From: Sulfitobacter sp. W027
GTDB taxonomy: Bacteria > Pseudomonadota > Alphaproteobacteria > Rhodobacterales > Rhodobacteraceae
Reading direction: 5' to 3'
Assembly (NCBI RefSeq): GCF_025143985.1
Contig: NZ_CP083564.1
Span: forward strand, 1,551,501 to 1,615,500
DNA: 64,000 bases
Shown here: piece after piece, positions 25,803 through 35,800 of the stretch
Position numbering within the stretch: the stretch's first letter is position 1
Layout: each line of letters opens with the position of its first letter
Program-made: the position numbers and the translations under genes
The notes under the pieces: generated by a model
The model's input: the letters and a program-made list of their open reading frames with translations, nothing else
What the model was told of the DNA's origin: nothing
Database searches by the model: none

Positions 25803-26168
25803 ATGCACATACAGCATCAAACATCGCCAAAAGTCAGCGAGATCGCTGCCCATTTCAAACTTGGTCAAGATACCACCCGTAAGCTGCTCAAGGCTTTAGG
25901 TGTGCGTCCCGTTGCGATCAATCCGGAACGATACTCATGGCACGACATCTGGCGTCTTGAGGGGGCAGGCTACGTGCCCGAGAACTTGGTGGAAAATTTC
26001 CGACTCCCGCTTCTGAAGCCCGCCGAGGTTTCCCGGAAATTCTTCCCCCATCTATCGCCGCGCACCATCACGGATCGTGCGAAGAAGGGGCGGCTGCCTG
26101 GGATCCTGCTCGGGAAAGATTGGCGCTTCCGCGAATGCGACATGCAGGAGGCCGCGATCTATGGCTGA
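25803..26168 (+). CDS. Excisionase/HTH-like DNA-binding protein
   Basis: This 121-residue protein has two HTH-like parts. The first is SEIAAHFKLGQDTTRKLLKALGV at about 12-34. The second is an excisionase-like (MerR-type) block, PLLKPAEVSRKFFPHLSPRTITDRAKKGRLPGILLGKDWRFRECDM at about 70-114, with the wing pattern of recombination directionality factors. Its ribosome-binding site lies in the right arm of a 12-bp hairpin. The following small ORF begins inside its stop region (ATGGCTGA). It probably steers the two large recombinases downstream; that link is inferred from position. Confidence 0.65.
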   Translation: MHIQHQTSPKVSEIAAHFKLGQDTTRKLLKALGVRPVAINPERYSWHDIWRLEGAGYVPENLVENFRLPLLKPAEVSRKFFPHLSPRTITDRAKKGRLPGILLGKDWRFRECDMQEAAIYG

Positions 26169-26304
26169 CTTCAGGTTTCACCCGGATTCCGCACCAAAGG
26201 AACCTGTATGGCGCAACGCTGACAGGTTTCGCGCAGGTTCAGCCGAAGACCCCTCAACATACCGGGAATGTATGGCGAAGGGTGTGCGGCTGAAACCGCC
26301 CTGA
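26161..26304 (+). CDS. Small ORF overlapping the excisionase-like gene
   Basis: This 47-residue frame begins at an ATG eight bases before the end of the excisionase-like gene and reads MADFRFHPDSAPKEPVWRNADR with an Arg/Lys-rich end. The overlap ATGGCTGA suggests coupled translation. No family is recognised, and at this length it may be chance. Confidence 0.35.
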   Translation: MADFRFHPDSAPKEPVWRNADRFRAGSAEDPSTYRECMAKGVRLKPP

Positions 26305-26317
26305 TTCCGTTCAATTA

Positions 26318-26341
26318 GCGCCAAACCGGCTGATTTGGCGC
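26318..26341. repeat. 8-bp perfect inverted repeat before the recombinase pair
   Basis: GCGCCAAA (26318-26325) and TTTGGCGC (26334-26341) are separated by eight bases. No U-tract follows. The position, 95 bases before the first recombinase, suits an operator or a recombinase core site as well as a weak terminator for the small ORF. Confidence 0.45.
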
Positions 26342-26436
26342 AACAGCGATCCCTGTCTTTCACGGTGCATCTGAGAGTTTGGGAAGGCTGTTAGCCGAAC
26401 CTCCCCAAACACTCAAACGACCTGAAAGATAATAAG

Positions 26437-28257
26437 ATGACCATCATTACCATGAGACAAGTTGAAGAGGCGCTGCCAGATCTCGGCTATGCCGCCTCCT
26501 TCGAGAAGAACCTCCGAGCATCCATCCGCAAATGCGAGAAGGTCTACAAAACGGACCTGGGCCGCATTCCGGCGGACCTCGCGGCGTTCGATCGCAAATG
26601 GGGACGCGGGCGTGTGCGTCACGTGCCCAAGCCCTTTCAGACCGCGAACCAATTCCGCACCTGGCGCAAGAACTCTCGGATGGTGATTGCGAGGGTAACA
26701 TCAGCGCCAAAGCCTGTCGCGATGTCGAGCGAATGGGCGACGCTTCTCTCCTATGTCGAGGAGAACCAGGGAAAAGGCCAACTTCTTGGCCCCAACTCCC
26801 ACCTGACATTTGGTGTGCTCGCGCGCGTGGCATCGCAGGCCGCAACTCCCCCGAACGAGATTACGGGTGTCTGGGTCGGACAGCGGATCTGCCATCTCAA
26901 CTCTGCACAACGAAAGTCCTTCCTTCGCGGACTCGGTCGGCTCAACGCATTGATCGCACACCGGACTTGCCTCCCCGAACTGCAGCAACTTCTCCCGATC
27001 CAGGAGATCGACAAGCCAGCGCCAATGCGCCCTCAGCCAAACAAATGGCGCCGCAAAGCCAAGCGCCCTGGGGCCGCGCTTATTTGGCAGGACTTCGATG
27101 AGATCATCGCTTTGAAGCGTGATGGTGACGACGCGCCGCTCAAGGGGGCGCCGGTCCAATTCAGTGCCAACTCCGCAAAGGCATATGAGGAATCCCTTAA
27201 TTGGCTTTTGAATGGGCTGGCCGCCACCGATCTCTTGGAAGAAGACGCTGACCTTGCGGAGGTAATCACTTATGCCAATCTCGTCGCCGCGACCAACCAT
27301 TGGGTCACAGCGCGCCAGGAAAGAGGCCAGAAGACTAACTCCAGCACACTGCACAACCACGTAACGCGCCTTGTGCATCTCGCGGTAAATTATCTCGAAC
27401 CCTCATCCAGGGAGGTCGAGCGCCTCGCCAAACTGCGAAAGAAGCCATCGATCAGAACCGCCTCTGTGGGGAAGATGTCCAAGGCCCGGGAAACCTGGAT
27501 CGAGGACTTTGATCGCGATGTGGCCAAGCAAGAACGCGCGCACCGGCTACCGGAACAGTTGCAGCACCGGGCGGAGCGAACCTTATCAAAATCCCGCGCG
27601 GGAAAAGTGCGCCCTGGCGAGATGATGGAAGCCCTCCGTGCGGGTGTGGCGGCTCTCGCAGCAGCCATGCTCTTTCGGGCTTCTCCTTTGCGGGCGACCA
27701 ACTTGCGCACGCTGCGCATGCGCGGCGAGGGCGCAGAATTCGAGGTGCGAGACCTCGGGCAAGACAATCGGTTGCGTGAGCTGCGGCTTTCAATTCCGGG
27801 AGAGCAGGTCAAGAACGGCGCGTTTATTGACGAGATCGCCGATGATGATCTCGCACCGATCGTGGTTTGGTATCTGAAAGAGATCCGGCCCCGGTTGGTC
27901 TCGGAGCACCCATTCAACAAACCCTACACAGACAGCGACTACCTGTTCCCATCCACATCCGACCGCCCCATGGAGCGGTCGAACTTCTCCCAGATGTTCC
28001 GTCGCGCCTGCATCGAAGTGAACTTCGACATGACGATGCATCAAGCGCGCCATGTCACGGCTTATTGGATCCTGTCTATGGACCCGAACGCCTGGGACGA
28101 GGCTGCTGCGCTTCTGGGCGACGATGAGCTTACAGTGCGTAAATATTACGGCTGGATGAATAAGCGTCGCGCTTCGAAGGCTGGTCGGGAAAAACTTCAG
28201 CAGGCTCGCAAGGAAATCCACAAACACCGGAAAGGAGAATACAATGATGCGGCCTGA
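26437..28257 (+). CDS. Large tyrosine recombinase A
   Basis: This 606-residue protein carries a C-terminal tyrosine-recombinase domain: R419 in SPLRATNLR, the H535-x-x-R538 pair in TMHQARHVTAYWIL, and the nucleophile region VRKYYGWM (Tyr570 or Tyr571). The usual His/Trp after the HxxR box is replaced by Asp in LLGDDELT. The N-terminal 400 residues are far longer than in phage integrases (total about 350) and should include a core-binding domain at about 240-345. It overlaps the next recombinase by 14 bases, so a two-protein recombinase is likely, as in Tn554-like TnpA/TnpB. Orthology to those is not claimed. Confidence 0.8.
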   Translation: MTIITMRQVEEALPDLGYAASFEKNLRASIRKCEKVYKTDLGRIPADLAAFDRKWGRGRVRHVPKPFQTANQFRTWRKNSRMVIARVTSAPKPVAMSSEWATLLSYVEENQGKGQLLGPNSHLTFGVLARVASQAATPPNEITGVWVGQRICHLNSAQRKSFLRGLGRLNALIAHRTCLPELQQLLPIQEIDKPAPMRPQPNKWRRKAKRPGAALIWQDFDEIIALKRDGDDAPLKGAPVQFSANSAKAYEESLNWLLNGLAATDLLEEDADLAEVITYANLVAATNHWVTARQERGQKTNSSTLHNHVTRLVHLAVNYLEPSSREVERLAKLRKKPSIRTASVGKMSKARETWIEDFDRDVAKQERAHRLPEQLQHRAERTLSKSRAGKVRPGEMMEALRAGVAALAAAMLFRASPLRATNLRTLRMRGEGAEFEVRDLGQDNRLRELRLSIPGEQVKNGAFIDEIADDDLAPIVVWYLKEIRPRLVSEHPFNKPYTDSDYLFPSTSDRPMERSNFSQMFRRACIEVNFDMTMHQARHVTAYWILSMDPNAWDEAAALLGDDELTVRKYYGWMNKRRASKAGREKLQQARKEIHKHRKGEYNDAA

Positions 28258-29587
28258 GGTGGAAACAGATGCACCATCCGCGGAGGCCTCCAGAGGGCGA
28301 CTATTGGCGAGGTGGGATGCCCACCTGGCAGCCCGTGGTGTCTGCGCGCCACGTCAGGAGGATTTCGTCAGCTTCGGAAGTGCCTCGAAGCTCGAAAAGC
28401 TGCGCGCCGCATTGAACACAAACCGCCCGGAGCAGCTTGGCTGTATCCGATTGGCATTGCGACAAAAGCGTTCCGATAAATGGCGCAGAACTAATCCTGT
28501 AAAGGAGACTGCGGAGAACCGAAGATCACGGATTTCGCCTAAGCTTTCCATGCCCGAGGACCAATTGCCTCGCGCATGGCAGCGGGCGTTACGCGAGATG
28601 CGCGATGGTCGTGCGGCTGCTGAGCGAGACTTGATTGACTTAGAGGACCGCAATCCTCCCGGCGCGTCAGTGATCCGAAACCTGGCATCGACCCTGCGGG
28701 TCTTTGCCCGCGTCTGCGAAGATCACGCACTGAGTGCCGATCTGTCATCCGATACCATCGAGCTCTACCGGGCCGCGCGGCATGCCGAAGGAAATGCCAA
28801 CACATCCATCGCGTCCCGTCTGAAGGAATTGCGTATCTTTGCCCTCTGGTGCGACCTCGATGAAGAAATCATCGCCAAGTTGCTCCGTCTGCAGAAACGC
28901 TATGACCGCGCGGCCAAGCGCGAGCGTAAGCGTAAGGACGTCTGGGCGGCCAAGAGCGGCAAGGGTTTGGGCGATGTCTGGGTCAAGGCAGAAGAGCTCC
29001 TGTCGCTGTCAGAGGCGGCTCCAGATGGCTCTGCGCTGCGGGCACGCCTCACCCTTGACGCGGCATGTCTGGCGCTAAGCGTGGTCTGTCCGCTCCGCTG
29101 TGGCGACCTCCATCGGATCGTCATCGGCTCTGAGTTGTCCCGGCACGCTGAGGCTTGGTCTTTGCACATCGTGATGCGGAAAGGAGAGCAGCCCTACCAT
29201 CGTCCTGAACTCTGGCCGGAACTGACGCCCTTCCTCGATGCATTGATCATGCTCGACATGACCGGGAGTGACTTCTGGGAAGCCTACGAAGCGAAGTGCG
29301 GGATGCCGCTGTTTTCGCGGGATGGTGGAGAAAGCTCTCCGGGCAGGTCATGGCCCACACGTTGCTGGCATCGTCATTTCGGGATTGGCGCGCACATCAT
29401 CCGATCGCTCTGGCACACTCTGATGTTCGAGAGCGAAAATGACGATCAGTGGATCGCCTTGGCACTTTGCGGTCAAGGAAATGGTCGCACTGCCCAGCAT
29501 TACATCCTCGAAGGCCGAAAAAGACGATCTTCTCGCCGGGGGCGGGCGAAGATCCAAGCACTGCGCCAAAGGCATGTCAGCGGTTGA
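28244..29587 (+). CDS. Tyrosine recombinase B, partner of A
   Basis: This 447-residue protein has the catalytic residues in order: R285 in CPLRCGDLHRI, H384-x-x-R387 in GAHIIRSLWHTL, and Y420 in GRTAQHYILEG. A core-binding-like helical domain lies at about 105-225 (IRNLASTLRVFARVCEDHAL). Its start overlaps the end of recombinase A and follows AAAGGAGAA. Catalytic residues appear complete in this partner, whereas A lacks one conserved position. The basic tail (RKRRSSRRGRAK) may bind DNA. The pair probably moves the cassette that begins with the DUF3987 gene. Confidence 0.78.
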   Translation: MMRPEVETDAPSAEASRGRLLARWDAHLAARGVCAPRQEDFVSFGSASKLEKLRAALNTNRPEQLGCIRLALRQKRSDKWRRTNPVKETAENRRSRISPKLSMPEDQLPRAWQRALREMRDGRAAAERDLIDLEDRNPPGASVIRNLASTLRVFARVCEDHALSADLSSDTIELYRAARHAEGNANTSIASRLKELRIFALWCDLDEEIIAKLLRLQKRYDRAAKRERKRKDVWAAKSGKGLGDVWVKAEELLSLSEAAPDGSALRARLTLDAACLALSVVCPLRCGDLHRIVIGSELSRHAEAWSLHIVMRKGEQPYHRPELWPELTPFLDALIMLDMTGSDFWEAYEAKCGMPLFSRDGGESSPGRSWPTRCWHRHFGIGAHIIRSLWHTLMFESENDDQWIALALCGQGNGRTAQHYILEGRKRRSSRRGRAKIQALRQRHVSG

Positions 29588-29763
29588 GGCCGAGGAGAGA
29601 GGTCGGACTTGTCTTCATGCTGCCCTCTTCGGTGAGAGCAGCAAGAAGGCAAGCAGCCCTCTTACAGATACATCACCATATTAGCAGAACCGGTCTGAGA
29701 AAGGAGGGACGGGTCGTCTTGTAGCCTGCGGCAATTCCGCCGAGGCATAATAGGGAGAACTTT

Positions 29764-30150
29764 ATGTTCGAAATCCCACAGCCAGCCACTGCGCTGCACC
29801 GCTTTGCGGAAGACTATCATCAAGCAATCCAATATGCCGCAATGCTGTTGGGCGGACGGGTTTGGCAGCGCGGGGCAGGGTGTCTGCTGTGTGATCTGAG
29901 CCACCGATCCCCAATCACGCGACGCGTCCTTAACGAGGCAAACGAGTTAAGCGCGCTCTTCGCGGGGGAGGTTGTCCCCGATTTGGACAGCAGCGAGCCC
30001 CCGTGGAGGGAAGGACATAGTCCCGAGGCGTCTCAGTTCGACGAGATCCGCATCCTCGCAGTTAATTTTTCCGAGGCTGTAATGATGACCGCAACTCAAA
30101 CAGGCCGGGCGTCGGCCGAGAGCATGGAAGGTAACCCATGCAAGACCTGA
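29764..30150 (+). CDS. Hypothetical protein in the recombinase cassette
   Basis: This 128-residue protein follows GGGAGAAC at good spacing. It is helical by appearance, with a CLLCDLSHRSP segment at about 41-51 containing two cysteines. No family is recognised. It overlaps the next gene by 13 bases, so the two are probably co-expressed. Position between recombinase pair and integrase marks it as element cargo. Confidence 0.5.
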   Translation: MFEIPQPATALHRFAEDYHQAIQYAAMLLGGRVWQRGAGCLLCDLSHRSPITRRVLNEANELSALFAGEVVPDLDSSEPPWREGHSPEASQFDEIRILAVNFSEAVMMTATQTGRASAESMEGNPCKT

Positions 30151-30563
30151 CCGCTCAGCCAAATTGCGTTTCGATCGCTATCTACGATGCGCTTAAAGCA
30201 GTTCGAGCAGTTACGGAAGCCTATGCGGTAATCCGCAACGATCGTGAACTCGATTGCGATCTGCTCGGGCCGATCCGCGGGATGTCATGTGGCGGGTCTG
30301 CAGCAGCTCTTTTTTCCACGCGGAACGCCGAACTTCTGCACGGGATCGCCAACAGCCTGGAGACGAGCATCGCTGGGGAGACACGGACTTCAATCCACTT
30401 CGACGAATGTTCCATGTCTGGGGCGTGGGAAGAGACCCATGTCAGCGAGCGCGGTCACGCGCTCCACCGGCTTCAGCAAGCCCTGTTAACCCTGGAAAGG
30501 CGCGTCTCGACGGTCATCATGATGCGAGAGACCGAAAAATTGACCGCAGAAATGCGCCGATAA
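30138..30563 (+). CDS. Hypothetical protein coupled to the preceding gene
   Basis: This 141-residue protein is unrecognised. It looks mostly helical, with a long C-terminal helix (ALHRLQQALLTLERRVSTVI) that could form a coiled coil. The start lies within the end of the preceding gene. Shared layout with that gene suggests a two-subunit partner pair, but no function can be given. Confidence 0.5.
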   Translation: MQDLTAQPNCVSIAIYDALKAVRAVTEAYAVIRNDRELDCDLLGPIRGMSCGGSAAALFSTRNAELLHGIANSLETSIAGETRTSIHFDECSMSGAWEETHVSERGHALHRLQQALLTLERRVSTVIMMRETEKLTAEMRR

Positions 30564-30815
30564 CTGTATCGGCCGGGGTGCCCCCGGCCGAACTTCTTCG
30601 CCGCGAGGGGTTTGGCACGCTGCCTCACGCATGGTCCATGTGCGATTTCCTGTGCGATGGGAGATCTATGCCCAGACAGCGCCTTCCTTCTGCGGCCATA
30701 ACGCTGTCATTCCAGCATGTTCCACGCCCCAGAACTCGCCATTCAAACCAAGTTCAGGAACACGATCGGAAGCTCACTTCCTCCTCGCAAGCAAAACGTG
30801 GTGGAGCGAAAACCT

Positions 30816-31202
30816 ATGCCCAGAAAAAACTATCAAACCCCAACTTCGGTTTCTGAAGAAATGGCCAATGTCCTCGACACGATGAAACCGAGGCTCAAGG
30901 CGTGTGTCGTTGCAAGGTTGAGTGGTTTGTCCCAGAGGGCGATCACACAACATGCCACGAACAACCGGATCCCAGGTGCCGCCAAACTCGGCGGTCTGTG
31001 GACGTTCGATCACGACTTGGCCCTCCAATGGATTAAAGAGGGCAATGCATGTCAAACAACGTCAAACTTCCGAAAAACGTCTTCAAACCGGCAGGCACGA
31101 AATTCTACTGGTTCCGCGTCAAGATCAACGGTGAGACCCACAGAGGGTCGCTTAGAACAACATCTCTTCGCGTTGCGGAAAAGAAAGCAAAACGCCGCGT
31201 AG
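30816..31202 (+). CDS. Excisionase-like HTH protein upstream of the integrase
   Basis: The first 78 or so residues hold a MerR/excisionase-like HTH: KACVVARLSGLSQRAITQHATNNRIPGAAKLGGLWTFDHDLALQWI. The frame then runs 51 codons into the integrase gene; that tail (Ser/Thr/Arg-rich) looks like chance coding. The ATG at 30816 follows GTGGAG; the frame also opens earlier at 30717 without a good site. It is the natural directionality factor for the integrase that starts at 31049. Confidence 0.6.
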   Translation: MPRKNYQTPTSVSEEMANVLDTMKPRLKACVVARLSGLSQRAITQHATNNRIPGAAKLGGLWTFDHDLALQWIKEGNACQTTSNFRKTSSNRQARNSTGSASRSTVRPTEGRLEQHLFALRKRKQNAA

Positions 31203-32143
31203 AGGAACTGCGGGGGATGGAGCAGGCGGGAGAACTTGATTGGACGTTCTCCGCTGGCTGGTTGAAATTCTACGAGCGCCTGGATGGTGATAAAGCCGGA
31301 TGGGGCGCTGAGACGCGGAAGCGCTACCAAACAAGTCTCCGACAAATCCTCCGTGTAATGGACGAGATTTGCGATGATCTCGGCTTTGATATCCGAAGTG
31401 TCATGGCGTCCGACGTGCAAGTCGGGTTCGTATCCGAATACGTTGCACGCCGCCGGGAGGAAGGGGTGACCGTTGCTACCATCAATCGAGACCTGACCGC
31501 GTTTTGCCACTTGATGACCGCAGTGAAAAACGATGGCTGGATCGAGGAGAACCCGGTCAAGAAGTTCGAGAAGCAGGGAATGAAAGAAGTTCTTCCTGAT
31601 ATCGTTCTGCCAACCGAAGCAGCAATTGCGAGGGTATCGGATCGAGCCCCCGGCACGCTGAGCTACTTTCCGAGATTTCTCGAAACCACGGGTGGGAGGG
31701 TTACGGAAATGGCTCTTTTGAAGTGGCCTGACATCAGCGGTATGGAGAACCCAATTCAGGGCAACGTCTTCGCGACGCTACGCAACACCAAGGGAGGTAA
31801 AGTTCGCACCATCGAGCTGACCCAGAGCACGATCAATATTCTGCTCGAGATCCCGCGGTCAAACTTCTCTGCCTATGTTTTCTGGAACAAGACCGAGCAC
31901 GGTTTCTACAAAGATCCGGCAAATCTGTTTTGGCAATATGGTCAAGAGGTCGAGTTCGGCGCCCGGCTTCATGATTTGCGCCACAAGTTCGCGATCGAAA
32001 AGCTGCGTGAGGGTTGGTCTATCTACAAAGTCCAAAAGTATATCGGTCACGGGTCGGTCCTCACAACAGAACGCTACTACCTCCGGTATCTTTCCCAGCA
32101 ACAGCAAAACCGCGTGCGTTCTGATGGAGACAATGGGTTGTAA
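31049..32143 (+). CDS. Site-specific tyrosine integrase
   Basis: This 364-residue phage-type integrase has an N-terminal arm-binding-like strand region (FYWFRVKINGETHRGSL), a SAM-like core-binding domain at about 65-170, and catalytic R217 in TGGRVTEMALL, H308-x-x-R311 in LHDLRHKFAIEKL, GHG at about 333-335 and Tyr343 or Tyr344 in TTERYYLRYL. The length is normal. It overlaps the excisionase-like gene out of frame. A hairpin terminator follows. A genomic island integrated beside tRNA-Ser at 38.6 kb would be a plausible product of this enzyme. Confidence 0.88.
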   Translation: MSNNVKLPKNVFKPAGTKFYWFRVKINGETHRGSLRTTSLRVAEKKAKRRVEELRGMEQAGELDWTFSAGWLKFYERLDGDKAGWGAETRKRYQTSLRQILRVMDEICDDLGFDIRSVMASDVQVGFVSEYVARRREEGVTVATINRDLTAFCHLMTAVKNDGWIEENPVKKFEKQGMKEVLPDIVLPTEAAIARVSDRAPGTLSYFPRFLETTGGRVTEMALLKWPDISGMENPIQGNVFATLRNTKGGKVRTIELTQSTINILLEIPRSNFSAYVFWNKTEHGFYKDPANLFWQYGQEVEFGARLHDLRHKFAIEKLREGWSIYKVQKYIGHGSVLTTERYYLRYLSQQQQNRVRSDGDNGL

Positions 32144-32179
32144 TAGAATAGGTTTCCCCAACGTTTCAGAAGCCGAGGA

Positions 32180-32205
32180 GGGGATCCTGCGACTGCAGGG
32201 TCCCC
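32180..32205 (+). terminator. Hairpin terminator after the integrase
   Basis: GGGGATCCTGC (32180-32190) pairs with GCAGGGTCCCC (32195-32205) over 11 bp with one T-G pair and a four-base loop, followed by ACTCTTT. The U-rich run is short, so efficiency is uncertain. Confidence 0.55.
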
Positions 32206-32884
32206 ACTCTTTCCTGAACGGACTGATTTGCTGCTGAATTGGCAGAGCTCGCCAGCGTTTCGCAGCCGCGATCGAGGGGGTTTGGATCATGATAAGCTTG
32301 TGTGCGGTGGGCTGAAAAGGCCTTTGGTTTAGCAGCGCGGCATGATCCGAGTCGGGCGGATTGCGGACGTTCGCCGCGGAATTCAGGAAGGTCCGCTACA
32401 GACCTGGGATCACCATAAACGCTAACGGCATGACATCATCGCTGCTGATCTAAAGTTCCACTTCGTTAATCTCAACGTGATCCTTCACAGGAAAAATGTT
32501 GATTGATGCACATATTGGGGAAGGCAATGCCGCACCTTGAGTGGCATTCTCGATCGCCAGCCGATTAGTATGACCGATTGCAACAAGGCGCCCGAGGACC
32601 GTCTCGTCAAGGTCATCTTTGTTGTGCAACGCACGAGCACCTGCGGCATATAGAGGCAAGCACGGATAGACTGTTGCCTACGGGGTTGCTGATTTTGCGA
32701 AGCAAAGTTTTGCGTTCATCGGCTTCCTGCTTCCGCTGAATTGCGACGTCAATCTGATTGCCGCGGCCCTGAGACGAGAGAAACTGGCCCCACCTGACAA
32801 ATCTGGCATGGCATCGCGAGAATATCTTAGATCAAATGGCTGCCGATGGTTCCGCTCCTTAGAAATGAACACTAACTTGCCAGT
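32206..32884. other. Intergenic tract between integrase and helicase fusion
   Basis: About 680 bases hold no supportable gene. A 69-codon minus-strand frame at 32450-32659 has no recognisable domain. The spacing suggests the helicase gene has its own promoter, but no convincing -35/-10 pair was identified. Confidence 0.45.
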
Positions 32885-35800
32885 ATGAAGAACATAATTT
32901 CCCGAGGCATAGCGAAAGCCCTTTCCCGCGCCCGGCCACAGCAACCTGAAAAATCAAACGCCGACTCAGCGGGTGATATCGGCATTCAAATGCCGCGGGA
33001 CCATTCCGAAATCTTGTCACGCTGTCTGTCGATTGATTTGGAGGTCGATCCTAAAGAAGCCCGAATATTCGCCTTTGCCGCCGTGCCGGAAGGTGAAGGG
33101 GGGGGGATTGTTCATCGGAAAGGTCACCCGAAGGCCGCGTTTGAAAGACTCGACCTGTTCTGCGCGGGCTTCTCCCATGTCATTGGGCACAATATTCTGC
33201 GCCACGACTTGCCACATCTCATGGCGGTGTCGCCGCGCTTCGCAAAGCTCGCAGACGGACCGATCGACACGCTGTGGCTCAACCCTTTGGCTTTTCCGCG
33301 CAATCCCTATCACCGTCTGGTTAAACACTACCACGATGGGCGGCTTCAAAGTGGTCACGTTAACGATCCCGAGTTCGACGCGCGTCTTGTGTTCGAGGTC
33401 CTTCGCAACCAGATCGACGCTTTTTTGTCGCTGAACAAATCATCGCCAGAGACACTGCTGGCCTATCACTGGCTATGTTGCCGAGGACCCAGTAGCGACG
33501 GATTTGATCGGTTGTTCAGCGATGTGCGGGGGGCGTCCATTCCGACCGAAGCCGAAGCGCACGGGGTTCTCCGGACGCTGCTGAAAGAGGCAGCCTGCCG
33601 TGCGCAGGTTGAAGCTGTGCTCGAGCGGCTCCATGACACTGGGCTGGGCTGGCCGATGGCATATGCTCTTTCCTGGATTTCGGTCGCTGGTGGGGATTCT
33701 GTCATGCCGCCTTGGGTCCGAGCACAGTTCCGTGACGCCGCACGGCTCGTCAAAGACCTGAGGGACTCGAATTGCCGTGATCCGCACTGTGGCTATTGCG
33801 CAGAGCACAACGATCCCACCCGTGCCCTCGAACGTTGGTTCGGCTTTCCAAGTTTCCGCCCGGAACCGGTCGACGAGGGCGGACGCCCACTTCAGGAAAA
33901 GATCGTGGCGACGGCCATGGACGGCGACAGCCTATTAGGCATCCTGCCGACAGGCACGGGCAAATCTATTTGCTATCAAATCCCAGCGCTGTCTCAGTTC
34001 GACAAGACTGGGGCGTTGACTGTTGTTATATCGCCACTCGTGGCGCTGATGGCGGACCAGGTTCAGGGCTTGGTGCGAGCCGGAATTTCGTCGGCGGTTA
34101 CGATCAACGGGCTCTTGTCTTTGCCCGAGCGTCAGGATGCGCTCGACAAGGTGCGGCTTGGGGATGCTGCGATCCTGCTAATTTCGCCAGAACAACTGCG
34201 CAGCACAACAATTCGGTCCGTTTTGGCACAGCGTGAAGTGGGGCTGTGGGTGCTGGACGAGGCGCACTGCGTGTCCAAATGGGGGCAAGATTTCCGTCCC
34301 GACTATCGATACGTTTCGCGGTTTATAAAGGAAAGCTCAGGCGACGAACCGGCTCCAGTGCTTTGCTTGACCGCAACGGCAAAGCCGGATGTGGTGCAGG
34401 ACATCCGAGGTCATTTCAGAGAGCGGTTGGGGACCGAGCTGGCTTTGATCGACGGCGGCGCATCTCGGTCGAACTTGAGCTTCCAAGTGCGACCAACGCA
34501 GCGGGCAACCAAGATGACCGATATCCTCGATACGATCGAGGCTCAGCTTCCGCGCGAGGGTGTGTCCGGGGCGGTTGTCTATTGTGCAACCCGAAACGCC
34601 ACCGAGCGCGTGGCGGAGTTCTTAAAACAACAGGGCATCGCCGCTGAACGGTATCATGCGGGCCTTAGCGCCGATGACAAGCGCGAGATCCAAGAGGACT
34701 TCCGTGTCGGCAATCTGCGCGTGATCGCGGCTACCAACGCCTTTGGTATGGGGGTAGACAAGCCGGACATCCGTCTGGTGGTTCACGGTGATGTGCCCGG
34801 GTCACTGGAAAACTATCTGCAAGAGGCAGGTCGCGCCGGGCGGGACCGCGATCCTGCAAGCTGCGTCCTTCTTTATAATACAGAAGATGTCGATCGTCAG
34901 TTCAGCCTGAGCGCGCGGTCTCGACTCGCGCGGCATGAAATCGGCGCGATCCTGAAGGCACTGCGGCGCCTTGATACTCGGACCAGAAAAGGCGGTGAGA
35001 TCGTTGCTACACCGGGCGAAATTGTTCACGAGGAGAAAGACCGGGATTTCCAGCGAGACAGCAATACCGACGATACAAGGGTAAAGACGGCCGTCGCTTG
35101 GCTGGAAGAGGCGCACCTTCTGAACCGTGAAGAAAACCGGGTGCAGGTCTTTCCAGCCTCGCTCCGGATAAGGAGCATCCAAGAGGCCCGCGAGATCCTT
35201 GCCTCCGCCGAGATTACCCAGCGGCGGCGCGAGGATCTGGCAGCCATCGTGCAGCATATCATCAACGCGCCGCAAGAAGAGGGCATTACCACGGACGAGC
35301 TTTGCGGGGTCAGTGGGCTGACGGTGTCGGGCGTGCGCAAAGCCTTGGCGGATCTCGAGACCCTGGGGATCGCAAAAGATGATACAAACATCACCATCTT
35401 CGTGCATCTGCGCGTTGAGAATGCCTCGCCGAAACGGTTCGAAGCGGCGTCCCGGTTAGAAGCAGATCTGATCGCGACCCTAAGAGAGCAAGCGCCAGAC
35501 GCGGATATCGACGAGGCTTGGCCCTGCCATCTGGCCTCGGTGGCACAGGCCCTCCGGGAGCAGGGACATGCCTCCGTGCGGCCAGATATCGTCGAGGGGT
35601 TGCTCCGTGGAATTGCGCAGGATGGTCGCGACATGGATGGCGGCAAAGGCAATATTGGCCTGCGCAAGGTGTCCCGAAGCAGTCTCATGGTGCGAATGCA
35701 AAGATCATGGGCAGTAATCGATCAGACCACCCAGCTTCGCAGGCAGGCGGCAGAGCGGTTGGTTTCACACTTGATCAACAAGGTTCAGTCCGGCCTCCGT

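Noticed and set aside
32450..32659. 69-codon minus-strand frame between integrase and helicase fusion
   Set aside because: No family, no ribosome-binding site and ordinary length for a chance frame.
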